From Rosistilla ulvae (GTDB lineage: Bacteria > Planctomycetota > Planctomycetia > Pirellulales > Pirellulaceae), in the NCBI RefSeq assembly GCF_007741475.1, contig NZ_CP036261.1:6759798-6823797 (forward strand): DNA of 64,000 nt, in the 5' to 3' direction. The notes beneath the pieces were generated by a model that worked only from the letters and a program-made list of their open reading frames with translations, did not search any database and was not told the origin of the DNA. Both the position numbers and the translations under genes were made by a program. Below are positions 1 through 15,000 of the stretch, piece after piece. Every line of letters begins with the position of its first letter. The stretch's first letter is position 1.

Positions 1-3000
1 CGCCAATCGCACCGGTGTCATCGGCATAGATCAACGTCCGGACATCTTCCAATCCATCGCCGTTGAGATCGCGTGGGAACCGCACATCCAAGATGCCATC
101 GCCATCGAAATCGGCTTCGTAGGCAACCGCCGAACGAGCGGGATAGAACATCGGTCGATCGACATCGCCATCACCGTCGGCATCGAACGCGATCGTCAAC
201 GCCGCATAAGGGATTCCACCAGGACCCGGCAAAACAATCTGCAGCGACTCGTTCACACCGTCGCCATCGGCATCGGCGAACTGGCGAACGTCTTCAAATC
301 CGTTCTGATCAAAGTCGGCAGGGAACCGCAGGTCCAGTTCCAAATCGTTGTCGAAATCAGCCTCGTATGCCGTTGTCATCAACGCAGGCATAATGATCTG
401 AGCGTCCAACACGCCATCCATATTCACGTCTAAGGTGAAGATGAAATCGGGAATCACATTGCCCAACGCATCCTGTTGGACGACGCCATCGGCTTCGATC
501 AGAACCCGTTCGAAGACCCCATCGGAATTGCTGTCGACCAACGTCGCCACATCGGCGACGCCATCGCCATTGAGGTCCCGTGGAATCGAGAGATCGATGC
601 TACTATTTCCATCAAGATCGTAGACGGCGTTGGCGTCAGCCACGATCACGCTGGTGGTTGGCAGGTATTGGAATTCAACCTTGGTTCCGCCTTCGCTCGG
701 ATCACCATTGCTCAACGAGAACCCGTCGCCATCCTGCAGCGGTCGAGCGTAACCAACCGCGCCAACACCACTGCCGGTGGTCGTCACGCTGGCACCTTCG
801 CTGAGGCCCAGGAACACGATCCTGTCGGTGACGACTTCCGGCTGAGCCGCCAGATCCGAGACGCCGATCGCATCGGCAATCGCATCGGCCAATTCGCGGT
901 TGGAGCTCAACGTCGAGATATCGATCGATACGTTTCCGGCGGTTGTTATCCCATCGGAATCCATTTCGAAGGTAACGCTCAACCCACCATCGTTGATCGT
1001 GAACGTCTGTCCGTCGGCGACGCCGCCGACGCCAAAGCCCAATTCGGAGATCGCCAATGCAAGGCTGCCAACCGGCTGGCCGATCGTGCTGAAACCGGTG
1101 TCGACAACCGTTCCCGATTCGGCCGCCAGGAACAGCGTCCCCGGATCGATCGTGGGGTCGGACAAACTTGTTTCCACAGCGGCAACCGAGAACAAACGGC
1201 TCCGCAACGCAGCGGTCACACCATTGGCAATCTGTTGTTGATTGGTGGTGTTGGCAAATGTCATCGCCAAATTGCCGTCGGCCACCGAACCATCGGTATC
1301 GACCTCGAACACAAAGCTTTCGACCCCGGAGATGATTCGCAACAGGTCGCCATCGAATACCGCCCCGTTGACCGGAACTTGCAACTGCAGGTCGCCATCG
1401 ACCAACTCGCTACTGATTCGGGCAACCGGCAACGACGCAACCGTTGCGGTGCGTGCGGGCTTCGGCACCAACGTCAGCAGACCATCGACCGGCGCGGCGG
1501 CCGTCTCGAATGGGAACTGGTTGCTCATCACCAGATTGATACCAGTCCGGATATCTTCCGCAACCGATTGGGCGTTGGCGGCATTGCGAATCGGGATCTG
1601 GAAATTATTGCTGTCGACAGCCGCTGTTCCTGTGAAATCGAGTTCAAAGGTAAACGTCTGGGTTCCCGAGGTGATCTGGATCAGATCGCCATCGACAACC
1701 TGTCGGATCGGATCGACTTGGATCTGAGAATTGACAGCCGAATTGTTGACCTGCAAAGCGGGTACGGACGGTTCAAATGTGACCGATACCGTTTCGCCCT
1801 GCTTCGGGGTCAACAGGATCAATCCATTGCCGACATTCGCCACCGCATCGACGGGGAATCGCGTCCGTTCCACCAAGATTTCGTTCAGCGAATTCACGAT
1901 ATCCGCTTGCGTGTCGGTCAACGTAAACGGAACGGGAATGTTTCCAGCCAGCGTCGTGCCGTCGCGATCGAACTCGAAGGTCGTGATCGTCAACCCATCG
2001 GGCGAAGTGATCCGGATTCGATCGCCATCGCGAACGCCCCCAGCACCACCACCGGCGACGGGGATTTGCAAGTTGATATCGGTTGGCAATTGCAACTGAT
2101 ATCCGGTCTCGTATTCGAACGTCACCGCACCCCCTTGGGTGTCGGTCACGACAAACTGGGATCCATCGGTCGCTTGAGTTCCCGGAGGCGCGACCAGCAC
2201 GAAGCGATCGCGATTGTTGACCCCGATCTGGTAGACCGCGTCGGGACGCCAAGCACCGGCCAACGGATTCAAGATCACCGTCTCGGTGGTCGTGTCGTAG
2301 CGGAAGGTGTAATCGACTCCCTCTTCCAACAACTTGCCGTTTTCGAACAACGTCACAACGGCGCCCGGTTTACGAAGATCGTCCAGTGCGGCGTTGATCA
2401 CGGTGTCGCTGTCGATATTCGAACCGACAAACGGATCGGCCGGATCGGCGATGTCTTGCAAGCGAATGCGGAACTCCGATGGTGGCGGAGTCTGCAGATC
2501 GACGCGGGTTAGATTCCGATCGGTATCGGTTCCCGCACCATCGTTGTCGAACGGCAGGATCAACGTTGCACCGGGACCAACAAAGTCGGCCCGATCGACA
2601 GCACCGCGGTCGATAAAGACGTTGCCACCGATTCCCGGAGGCGTGGCGACCGACGGATCGTCCGCTCGCAACAAACCAAACACATCGCGACGAGGTGCCA
2701 ACACGGGGCTTGGTGAAATCCCCAACGCATTCTTGAGCGATGAAAATTGATCGCGTTCGAGCAGCGATTCGATCGATGAATCGATCGCGTACGAACCTGG
2801 ATTTGGGATAAAGTCATCCCCTTCCGGATTGTTCAGAACCTGTTGATCCGAAGCGATCACATCGTTGAAATCGTTGAAGACATTGCCAGGATTGACGTTC
2901 GATGCGACACGTCCAACCCCCTGGAAAATGTTATTACCAACAATCACTTCATCTTTGCGAGCAGCATTCGGGCCGACCACGCTGGTCGTCTCATCGACGA

Positions 3001-6000
3001 CACCGTCGCGAGTGTTGATGATGACGTTGTTCAAAATTGTCGGGCTTGCACCACGTACCATGATCGCCGTTTCAGGCAGGAACCGATTTTGGTTCGTGCT
3101 CAACGTTGCATTGGTCACCACGACGCCATTGATCGAAATCGACGCTGCGTTGCCGACCACAACAAACTGTTCACTGGTTCCATCGCCGGAACTGCCGGTG
3201 GTGCCGTTCAAACGGTCGTGGCCAAAACCGTCTTGCGAATCGATGGCGGTTCCCAAAGCATGATGGAACCGCAACAAAATCTCATTGATGCCAGGTTGGT
3301 CACCCGCGATGCCCCCAAGGGCAATCGCACTGACGCGTGACACTGGTCCGTTGAGTCCACCGGGTCCATTGCCATTTTCATGGTTCGGCAGTGTGTTACC
3401 CGCGCTGTTGTTGATCGTCGTCGCCAAATTGCGAGCTTGATCCCATGGTCGATCGTTGGCGGGAACGGTAAACGTACCGACATTGCCTGCAACATCGGTG
3501 ATCTCGACCGTGTCGCCCGCGGACAGATCGGCAAGTGCCAGAATGAACTCGCGAGGGGCCGAAACGTTTATATCCAGCTGATACTCACCCGTTCCCGATC
3601 CATCGGAACGACCGGCCAGACTCAAGGGGTCATAACCTTCGTTACCGGCGGCACTCACGGCAACGTAATAGGTTCCCTTGTGGGTCGCCGTGAAATCGAG
3701 ATAAGGATCGTTGCTGACAGCTTCGCCAGGAGCTTGGCCCGACTGGCTGAAATCGATTTGGGCCGTCAGATCCGAACCGAGCGACGCTGGACGTCCGGCA
3801 CTGTCGAATAACCACAGCGTGGTATCGACAGGGTTGGCGATCGTAGCCAACCCCAACGAATCGACGTCGACCTGCACGCGGTCACCCGCATCGAGTTCGA
3901 TTTGGTAGATATCGACATCTTGCGTCGAGGTCAGCGATGGCGAATCGCCGATCACACCGCTGGTGGTGAACGAGAACGGCGTCACCGCCGAACCTTGATG
4001 CGTGACCACAGCTCCCGCGATCGTATCGTTGGGTTCGTCGGTGCCGCTGCCTGCAGCACTGGACAGATTCCCATCGGATCCGTAGATCGTATTGTTTACG
4101 ATGCGAACGAACGGCTGTGGCGATTCCGCCAACGTGACTTCACGAGCTGTCAGCCAGCCAGATGGCGACTGTGGAATCAGCGGAAACCGGATGTTCGTAA
4201 CACCGTCCAAATAAAGTGCCGGATTGACAAACGCCATGTCGTCGCCACCGTTGCCGACATTCGAGGAGATACTGTTTTCGATCACGCTCGGACCAATCGT
4301 CGGAGTGACCAAACTGACCAAATCGTTGGTGACCAACACGCTGCCGATGATCGCATCATAAATTGCCGCGATCATTTCGTGTTCGGTGTAACCGAAGCTG
4401 CGGTTGGGTGCCGTCCCTTGTGGATTGTAGGTGGTGCCACCGGCATCCATGCGGTAATAAATTGGTACCGCACCGGTAGAAACACCATTACCACCACGCA
4501 CGCCGCTTCCGCCATCGCCAGTCACGTCGCCGCTGATATCCTCAAACTCAAACAAGACGTCGATTCCAGCCGCCGAGATGATCATTTGGGCGCCGTCCCT
4601 GATCGCATCTCCAAAGTGAACCTCTGGAGAACCTGGCGTGTTAGTTGCGGCCGTTGCGAGTGTCGTGTCCTCGCCAATGCCAAAGTTGCCATTGGTGTTG
4701 ATGATCCACGGTCGCGTGGTCCCTTCGACAGTAATGCCCGAGACACCTGCTTGGTCGATCACGTTGTTGACAACCACAGCACCCGGGACCAAACCGCCTT
4801 CGACGGAGTTGTTCAGAGCGCGAAGATTTCGCACCGCACCACCGTAGCTGCGGCCCAGGTAAGGTTGCCCCAGGTCGCCGTGCGGCAATCCGCTGCCGAA
4901 GCCGGCTGGCGAACCATCGGCACGGAAGTCCTCGGGATCCTGTTCTCGATCGGCCCCTTCGATCCAGACGCCATAGACCTGCGAGTCGCTGATCGTGTTG
5001 CTGTGGATCAGCAATTGTCCCTGCTGGCGTTTTGCATTGGTGTCGCCGACACCCGAGTGCACGATTGCGGGCAGGGTGATGCGTTGGTCGACGGCAATCA
5101 AATTCGGGTTGCCAGGATCTTCGCTGGAGATCGAACTGGCACGGACAAAGATCGCCGAATCGTTTGAATCGACCGGAGTGATGGCGCTGGCGACATCGGC
5201 GACAACCACCTTCACGGTGTAGGTTCGGCTTGGATCCAACCCAGCAATGCTTGCTGTCAACGGACGCGAGATCCCGTCGAGGCCCAATTCATCCAAGAAC
5301 TTGCCAGCCATGTTCGGATCGTTGTTGACAACTTCTCCGGCCGGAAGGTTCTGGCTGTCCACGGTATCAAGTCCCGCGATCGGCACGGGGATCGTCACGG
5401 GAAGGGCACCATCGATGTACGACAGGAAGACCGCCGCGACATCGGGATTTGCCGCCGCTTCGAAGAACTCTTCCGAAGCGAAAGCCAATTCCAAGAACAG
5501 ACTTCCCGGGGTGGAGAGATCGTCAAAGCTGAATTGGAATTCCAATGCCGTCGAATCGACCGAAATGCTGCCAGCCGGCAGAACGCCTGGCTGATTGATG
5601 TCGTCGTCCCCCAGTCCCGTCGCCGAACCTGTCGTATTGTCGCTCAGGTTGAAGCCTTGAACCGTCGACAGATCACCATTGGTCAACACGACCCCCTGAT
5701 CGATTCCCACGACGCGTGTTCCACCGCTGAAGCTTCCCGCGTTTCCTGTCAACAACGCCGAACCCGAGACCAAAGTCAAGCCATTGCCCAACAACTGGCT
5801 GGCCAACGCTTCGGGATCGGTGCTCGCTGAAACAGCCAACGTTTCCTCGGGGACTTCGGCAAAGTCGCCACGCACGTTGCCGAACAGATTGATTCGCGTG
5901 TCCCCTTGGGTGCTACCCGAGGTGATTCCGCCGCTCGATGCCGCGCTGAAGCTCGCCTTGGCAGCAACCGCGGGACTGTTGATTGCCGCGATCATCGAAG

Positions 6001-9000
6001 CCGCGATAGTGCTGGCCGAATCGGTCGCTTGGAACGGAATCGCCACGCGGCCCAGCTTGACATTGCCGGTCGAATTGAACTCAAACGCTTGCGTGATAAA
6101 TCCATCGCTGAGTTCAAAGAAATCGCCATCGGCCAATTGATAACCAGCCGGTGCGACCACGGTGATCGATTCGGATTGGCGATCGTTGGTGTCGAAGACC
6201 TCACGGATATTCAACGAATTGCCGACGGTATCGGCGTAATCGGTCCCCGGCCGAACTTCTAATTGGTAGGCCCCCGATGTAAACGTGCCGGGAGTCCCTG
6301 TTTGCACAAAACCAGCCGTCGACGTCGTCACAAACGATGCCCCGGTAATCAATTCACCGTGCTCGGCAAAGCCAACGATAAAGTCGTCGAGGTACAAGCC
6401 TTCCGCAGCCGAAACGCCAGCAGATTGGTACTGGAACTCCACAGTGATGCCCGATTCACCGGCGAAGCTCTTCAACGGAATCCGTGCCTGACGCCAGACA
6501 TTGTCGGTAGCCAGCACGCTGCCGCTGGTTGTGACATCGGTCGACGCAACGGTCTGTCCAACAGGGTCTTCGTTGCTGGTGATATGGACCGAAACCAGAT
6601 CGCCGAAGCCGGTGTCCAAGGCGTAATTGAAGTAGAAGAACGGCTGATCTTCGGCGGCGTATCCCGACAAATCAAATTGGTTTGCAGCCAGCGAACCACT
6701 GCCGCCGACCGGATTGAAGTGCAGACTTTCGTTGAGTACCGAACCGCCCAATGCACCAACGGCGTGACCTTCCACCGACACATGCAAAGTGTAACTGCCG
6801 TTCTCAACCAACGCATCGGGAGCGGTATAAGTAGCGGTGGTCTCATCGAAGGTCGAACCATCTTCGACGACGGCGACAACGTACGTTCCCGGCGCCAAGA
6901 CTTCGTCGATCAACGGATCTTGTGAGCCACCAAAGGTTGAACTGCCGGTGTCAAACCCATTATCGACACTGACGTGCAGTGGCTCGGTCAGATCGGCATC
7001 GGCACCGGAAATTGCGAACAATTCCAGCGTGAAATCGTCCGATCCCAGAGTGTTGAGGAAATCGAACCCATTATCGATATCCAGGATCACCCGTTGCCCC
7101 GCACCGAAGTTGGTATCGGGAACAGAGAATCGGAAGAAATCGGCACTGTCGTCCAAGACACCTTGGATCGATGTGTGCGGGATCGTGGTGGAGGTGTTGA
7201 TATCCGCAAAATCTTGCGTGATATCCGCATTGAAGTTTAGCCCCCAATTCGATGCTGCGTCGATGTTGTTCGCGAAGCCCAGACTATCATTCCCTTCGGA
7301 TTCCGTCTGTTCGGCCAACAGAGGATCGACTCCATCGCGGGCACCATCAAACGTCGCATAAACACCATGCCCAACCTCTGTCGCTCGGTTGGTCGTCACC
7401 TGCCAACCTGCAGGGAGCGCCGCCGTGTCGATAAACTGCAACACGGTGGGAGGATTGGCCGTTGCGGAATTGATCGCTTCGATATGATCGTCGACGATCC
7501 GAGCGATCGATGCGATCGGTTCGCGGCGGATCAATGGATCGGTTGTCAGGATCGAAGGCACGCGACTCGATTCGGTGATCGCGACGAAGTAAGTTCCCTC
7601 GGGCAGTTCGACCGAACCAATAAACGGATCTCCCCCGCCCACACTACCGCGATCGAAGTCCAACGCGGGATCGCTGTTCAATGAATCGCTGCGATCTTCG
7701 GCGATGTTGCTGTCCGCACCGGTGTACACCAACTGCGGTGGCAGGCTGCCCGACTGTCCATCGCTGTCGTAATAAACCCACATCGTTGTGTCGGGACGCC
7801 CCAAGTCGTCGGCATAATCGACGTCGAAGATGGTCGGGAAATGCGACGGTGAATCGCCGTCGGACCTGATGATATCGAATTGGTAGAAATCGACATCGGT
7901 CACACTCCCCAATTCTCCACCAACGCTCAACACCGTCAGATCGCTGTTCAACAGATTGCCGACATACTGCGCCCGATCCTCGGGAGTCGCGGGATTGGTG
8001 AACAGGGTGTTATTGGTGATCGACGAACCGGAACCCTCGTCCTCCTGCGCCTCGCCCAACAACGGGCTGTGGTACGGCAAGCCCTTGGCGTGCACACCGT
8101 GCTTGGCGTATCGGATATCGGCGTACCGGACGGTTGAACCCGAGAACTCCTGCTCCTCTTGCATCCGGATCTGGAACTCATATTTGCCGGTTGTCATACC
8201 GCCAGCAAAATCGTTCGGGTCGACCGATTGCGATCGGATCCGCACGTAATAGGTATCGCGGGCACCGCGGACACCCGGCAGAGAGACTCGGAACCCAGCG
8301 TCGCGCGGGTTCGTCGTGCCGTATTCATCCAGCAATCCGAACTCGTTGTAGTTATTGAGTTCATCCGCTCCCGTCTGCAGCGTCCCCAATTGCTCATCAC
8401 GCAGGCCAAAGTTCTCAAACAATTCGTCGGTGCTGTTGGTACTTCGAGCCAACAACTGCCCTTCGGAGTTGAGAATTTCGACCACGCTGTCGAGATTGTA
8501 GCTGGTCCGATCGATGTCGATCCAAACTTCCGTCCCAGCAACAGCGCTGAACGCATAGACGTCGATGTCGTTTTCCGTCAAAAAGCCGGAGACCTCGAAG
8601 CCCAATCGCAACGTATCGTCGGAATCGTACTGCGTCGCCGCCAAGTCGCCGATCACTTCGGGATTGACGGTATCGGCATTCAAGCCTGGCGCTGGCGCGT
8701 CGTGTGCCTCGCGTTCCAACACGATCTCAACGTTGCGATCGTTGGAAAATTCATCCAGGTAGATTCCACGCCAATCGTTCGGCTCTGGACGGGTTGCCCA
8801 TTGATCGTTGTTCGTATCGGTTTGCGGCGTACCATCGGGTTTCAACGACGCACCGACGGTGTCATCGGCCAACGCCGTCAAGACGACTGGCGAACCGGGC
8901 AGACCCACGATTTGCAAGGTGCCGCCAACGCGATCGTCGACGTCCCCCAAGGATCCGGTGGCCGTCAGGCCCGTTCCGTAGAATGGATCGGCGGAGCTGC

Positions 9001-12000
9001 CCGATCCCGTGTCTTTCCCTTGGCTTGTTGTGGTGGAACCCGCAAACTTGACCACCAAACTCTCGTCCGGTCGGCTCTGCAGACGCAATCCACTGCTGCT
9101 GTGCAAGTTGCCCGTGATGAACTGTTGATACGGGACATGCACGATGTCGGTGTCATCCCAGATGCTGCGGGTCGTCAGAATTACTGCCGAAACCGCCAAT
9201 TCACCCGCGGTCAACGGATCTCCCGGCGTGGTAACGTTGACGAACGTCGTGTTGCTGGGGTTCCGGACATCGTCGACGTCTGGAACGCGGTCACCGACGA
9301 CATTTCCGACCGTATATTGATCGGTCTCGCTAGTGAATTCCCGCCCGCCGACATAGATCGTGTCGCGACCGCGAATCTCCAGACCGTTCAGACCGTTGTT
9401 GTCCATCCGGTTGCGACGGACCAACGGGCCATAATTGTCGTCCAAGTCATCGATTCGTGCGATCGGTCCGGTATCGCGGCCGATGTCGACGATGTATTCG
9501 TCGGTCATCGAATTGCCATCGATATTGATCGTGCTGCCGACGTTATCGATGAACGTATTGCCAACGATCACCGGTTGCGCACCACGGACGAAGATCGTCG
9601 TTCCGCTGAGCGCCCGGAAGGATTCGCCAGCATCACTCGATGGGGCATCGCGAAGATCGATCGCCACGTTGTCCAACCGACCCAAACGATCGCGTGGCCC
9701 CTGGCCACCCAATCCCTCGTGATTGTCTTCAAACGATGTGTTGGTGATCCGCGCCGTCGCTTGCTGCAACTCGATCGCGCTGAATGCTCGGAACGTACCT
9801 TCGATCCGTGTCAGGCCACCACCAAAGGCGACCACGGCGTTGTCGAGGCTCAGATGCGCACCGGGGGCGAAATACAAACCGCCCCAATCGCCGGCCGACG
9901 GTGGCAATGGATTGACGCCGTCGACAAGGCCACCGTTTTCGGTGTCGAATTCTCCACCGGCACCATAACGATCGTCCAAGATGCTGGTGATGATGATCTC
10001 TTGACCATCGAGGCCTTCGGCCAACAATTGTGTACCGAATTCGAATTCGATCCGCGAACCTTGAACCTTGATCACGCTGCCTGGATCGATCTTCAGCGAC
10101 GCATCGGGGCGGGCCAGACGAACCTCATCGCTCACCAAATCCAAGGGGACGGGAACGGTGCTGATCCGATCCCCGTCGTCGATGAAATCGGAATCGCTGG
10201 CGTCCAATACCGCTACCAAATCGAAACGCGCATCTCCAACGATGCTGCGATAGACGCGGCGGAACAAAAATCCGTCATCGGCAGGCGGCAAGCCGTTGAG
10301 CGTAATGCGCCCTTCGGTTGCCCCCAGAACCGGTGCGACGATCGGATCCGAAGGCAAACCCTCGCGGCCGTAGGCATCGACCGAAACGATCCGGTATTCG
10401 TAAGCAACGCCCGAGGTCAGCGAACCGCCCGAGGAGGCTTCGGTGTTGACCAGATCGACAGCCAAGCGGCTTTGATACAACCGCGGACCACCGGGTGTTC
10501 CATCGACGACCAGGTTTTCGGCGATCACGTGCACCACGTCGGTGTCGTCGAATCGCCCCGCCACGGTCAATTTGCGCAACGTCCCGCCAGCTGGCGTATC
10601 GGCGCGAACAAACATCCCGTTGATGCTGTTGTCGCTCAATTGATTCCCGTAAACATCCGGTCCGACCCGGTCGTAATCGGCTGTGAACGCACCTGCCAAC
10701 TGGAAATCGATCGTTTGGAAATTGGTCTCTTTGAAACTGTCGGGCGTCGCGCTGATCGCGGCATCGGCGCTGTCGGTGATCGTGTTGTTGGCAACCGTCG
10801 GACGCATATCGACGATCTGGATCGGATTGATCAAGGTTTGGTTGCCGTCGATCACAACGTTCGCGCCACCACCATATTTGATGTCGGCGAATCCAATGTG
10901 CTGCAAGAAGATGCCTTGATCCTCGAGATCGGTGCGACCTTCGATCTGATCGACGTCGCGACGCAGCAACAACCCGCCCCAATCGCCAGCGCTAGGTGTC
11001 GTCGCCAAACCGGAACTTGGAGTCGCGATCGAGCGATCCAAAGCACTGGTGAAGTAGACCGATCCTTCGATCGCATTGCCCAACGCATCGCGAAGCACTG
11101 CGCCGTTTTCGTCGACCAGCGTTGGCGTACCCAAAACTTGCAATGCGCTGCCGCTGCGATCGACCAACAGATTACTGCTGCCGACACCGATATACGAACG
11201 TCGCAGCTTGAAGATCGCATTGGCATCGATCATTGCCGTCACGCCCTGCGGCACCTCCATCTCGGTACCGTCTTGCAGCACTTGCCCGGGCAGCGAACCA
11301 AAGCCCAACTCATAAGCGAAGTTGTCGTTCAAGGTGGTCGGATCTTGATCCAAACCGCCATTGCCAACGATCCGCACGATGTCGCCGGGATGAGCCGCTG
11401 CAAACGCGTTGGGCACTCCAATGCCCGAGATGCTGTCGAACGGACGCTCGGCCGAACCATCGGCATTGGGGCCGCCAAAGTTGTCGACAAAAATCGTCCG
11501 TCCCATAATGTCCATCGAGACAAAATCGTCGGGAGCCGTGATCCGTTGTTCGCCAGCGATTTCGATCACCGATCCGGCGACCGCAACCAAGTCCAAGAAG
11601 GGACCGCCGCTGACGACCGTTGCCTGCAAAACCGCAGCAAATTTTGCGGCCAACATTTCTGGCGTGTCGCTGTCGGCGTACGCGACCATCACCCGATTCG
11701 ATCCAACCGTACCGTCGTTGGAGAATTCGAACCGCCGCGTGATCCCGCGATAGTTCGTGATCTCGATCACCTGACCGTTGACCACGCTATCGCCACCACT
11801 CACGAAATCCAACTGGCGATTCAGCGGACGGGTTTGGAACCAGAAGTTAAAGACACCGCCAGGGGTTCCGTCGTTGGACGCGTCGACGCGCGTGCCGGGC
11901 AAACGGAACGGATCGCTGCTGTCGAGATTGTTGCCATCGAGATCGCGCAACACATCGGTCTCATCGACCTGTGGACGGAACTTCAGCAGCAGCTCGTATT

Positions 12001-15000
12001 CACCCTCGGTCGTGCCGCCAAATCCGGTGCCGCCGATCGTGGGATCGGGAATGTCGTTGCCCGATGCGGTCACACCGATGTAATAAACACCGCTTCCCAG
12101 TTCGGCTTCCAGGAACGAATCTTCACTGTAGTAATCGTCGTTGCGAGCAACCGAGACGATCCCGCCGCCGGTCAACAACACCTCCGGCGCATCCTCTTGC
12201 AGTGCTGCAAAGGTTGGGATCACCGTCGGATCGATATCCTCGCTCAAGATCAATTTCGCGGTGACCAAATTGGCTGCCGCTGGAGAAGCATTGATCGCAT
12301 CGACCACATCCTGAACCGTGGTCCCAGCCGGGTTGGACATCAGCACACGGATCTGATTTTCGCTCACCTCGATCGTTGGCGTCGGATTGTTACCCGTGGG
12401 CGTAATCACCAATTGCACGCTGGTTCGATTGCCCAAATCGCCTGGCTGAACCGCGGTGAAATCGATCTCAAAGTTACCAAAGACGCCAAAGTCGGTCAGC
12501 ACACTCGCTTGCTGCTGCTTGTACAACGTCAGCGAGGTGTCCAACAGACTGCTGTTGCCCAATCGTTCGGCAAACGTTTCCGCCGTGACGACAGCTAACT
12601 TGCTGGGGTCATCCAAATCGACCTCGAAACGATACAGATCGATATCGCCCGATTCGGGACGCCACAAATATTGGCCATGCAGAACGTCGTAATTGCCTGG
12701 GAAGACCGGTTCCAAAGTCGAATCGTTCGCCAGGAAATTGCTGTCCAAATTCAGCAGCGTCGAAGCGGGCAGATCATCCGCTTGTTCAAGCCCCAACAAC
12801 AACCCGATCCCAGCGGTCGCGGTGCGGAAGTAGTCTTCGCCGTACAGATCCCCCCACTCGATCAATGAATCCATCACCAAGATCGCATTGGTCGCAGCCC
12901 CGGTCGTGGCGATCTGTGGATCGACCCGAACGCCGAACGTTGTGTCCTCATAGACACTCGAAGTGTCGACGTATTGCAGCCCCGTGGCGGGATCGATTTC
13001 CAGTACCGAAAGGTCGCCGGTCGCAAAGGTGAAGCCCTGGTCGTCGGTCTCGAAGAACTGCACCCCTAATTCGCTAGCCCACATATCGAGCGCTTCGCGA
13101 ATCCGTTCCTTCTGACGTTCGGAGATCGAATTGACCCGTGACGTCCCATTTTCGTCGATTCCGTAATCGCTCCGGAAGTTGTAAGGAATCGTTGTGATTC
13201 CAGGGGTCACGTCGGGACCAAAATTCCCGTTGACGTGCTGCGAAAAGGCGTCGCCGAGATCTTCCACCAGATCGCGGTGACCTGGGTCGTCGTTGCCTCC
13301 CAACAGTTCCAATTGGTAGTTGATCGGATCGATCGAACTGGAGAGTACGACGCTGCGGAAATTGATCGCGTTGGGATCGATCCCAAACGTACCAATGTCA
13401 GCTGCCGCATCGAACGAATCCCCCGGTTCCAACAGCGACACGGGGGCAAAGGTCATTGGCGAGGTCCCAACCGCTTTGCCCGCCGAACCATCGACGCTTG
13501 CCTGCACCAACAACGACGCCGCAGGATGCGTATTGATCGCGTTGACAATGTCGGCAAAAGTTGTGCCTGCACCTAGATCGACAGTGACCACCGAACCGGC
13601 AACCGCAACGGAAACCGCTCCGGCACCCGAGCGAACGAACTGCACTTGCATATTCGCCGGAGCGCCAACGACCGACTGAAAACGCAACGTCGCTTCACCG
13701 CCAGAATTCAAGTCGGTCGCGCCAACAGCGCCTCCCAACTCAACCCGCTGCGGTGCCAACGGGATTGCTTCGGCTGTGCCGACACGCAATCGGAACGTTC
13801 CGATCCCGCCGTCGCCGCCGACCAGATCCGAGAGATCCGATGCGAAGACCAACGTCGCCGTATCGGCCGCGGGGTTGTAGACCACGCGCTGCGGCGCGAT
13901 CTCGATGTCGTCGCGATTGCTGACCGAATCCTGCGTGAAGATCAGGGTGTAGAATCGTGGGTTCTCCGCCGAACGATCGGTGGGTTGCCCATTGGCCAAA
14001 TTCTCTACGAACAAATCGTCGTCATTAAAGTAGACGACGATTTCGTTGCGTCGTTGATTCAGACTGCCATCGGCCAATCGGACCACCGGTTGCGGAACGA
14101 CAGCCTGCACCTGAGCCCCAAGGTCCAATCGGAAATCGACGACCTCCTTGCGAGCCCCTTCCTGACGCGGGATCAGCAGGGTATCGGGATCGGTCGCTGA
14201 AATACTACGCAGCCCAACGATCCCCAAGGCGGGATCGTCGAATCCAAAGACTTCGATTCGGTAATCGTCGTCGGGCAGCGCATTGGAGAACCGCGCAATC
14301 ACCTCGTTTTGGTTCGGCGCAGCGCCAACCTCTAAGAATGTCGGGATGATCTGCTCATCGCCGGTCGATGAGATATCGAAGCTTGGCAGCGTGTCGACCG
14401 CCGGATTCGCCATCAGAACCGCGTCGCGATGCCCCCCCTTCAATTGAGCGTTCAAGAACGTATTGACCGTCGGCGACTCATTAAATGCCGTGACCAACGT
14501 CCCTGCGGTCGTCCCCGGCGCCAACGTGATCGTCAACGGAAGGACGCCACCGGCGATAGCGCCAACAGCAAACTGAGGCTCCGGCGCTGCAGTCGGCGAA
14601 TCGTTGCGAAGCACCGTCACACGAACCGGCGCCCCCGAACCAATTTGCGTCAGTTGGATGTCGACGCCACCGGCCAGGTCGACCCCCAAAGCGCTGGGGT
14701 CTCGATAGACGCTGCCAAAGTCGCTCGACCCTGTGGCAAGATCGAAAGTCCCATCGCCACCACTGCGAACGATCCGGATCGCATCGAGAGTCGCCGCATC
14801 GATGACTTGATTCTCGTCGAATCGGAAGACGAGCTCACTGGGCGATTCATTGCGAACACTACCATCGGTGATCAAATCTCCACTGTTGGGCTGGATTCCG
14901 ATCAATTGTGGCCCCGCGGCCAACAATTTTCTCGGCTCCAGAGATTCCAGCATCGATTTGCGAAGAGCAGTTCTCTTCGTACCTTTTCTCACCGAGTTTT

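Noticed and set aside
476-2512. Plus-strand open frame of 678 codons
   Set aside because: Same antisense effect over the giant gene; the minus-strand frame has clear calcium-binding and beta modules.
8159-12598. Plus-strand open frame of 1479 codons
   Set aside because: It is antisense to the giant minus-strand gene, whose codon usage (GAT/GAC, GGC, ATC-rich) keeps the opposite frame open. Its translation is rich in R, Q, I, V and D with no domain or ribosome site.
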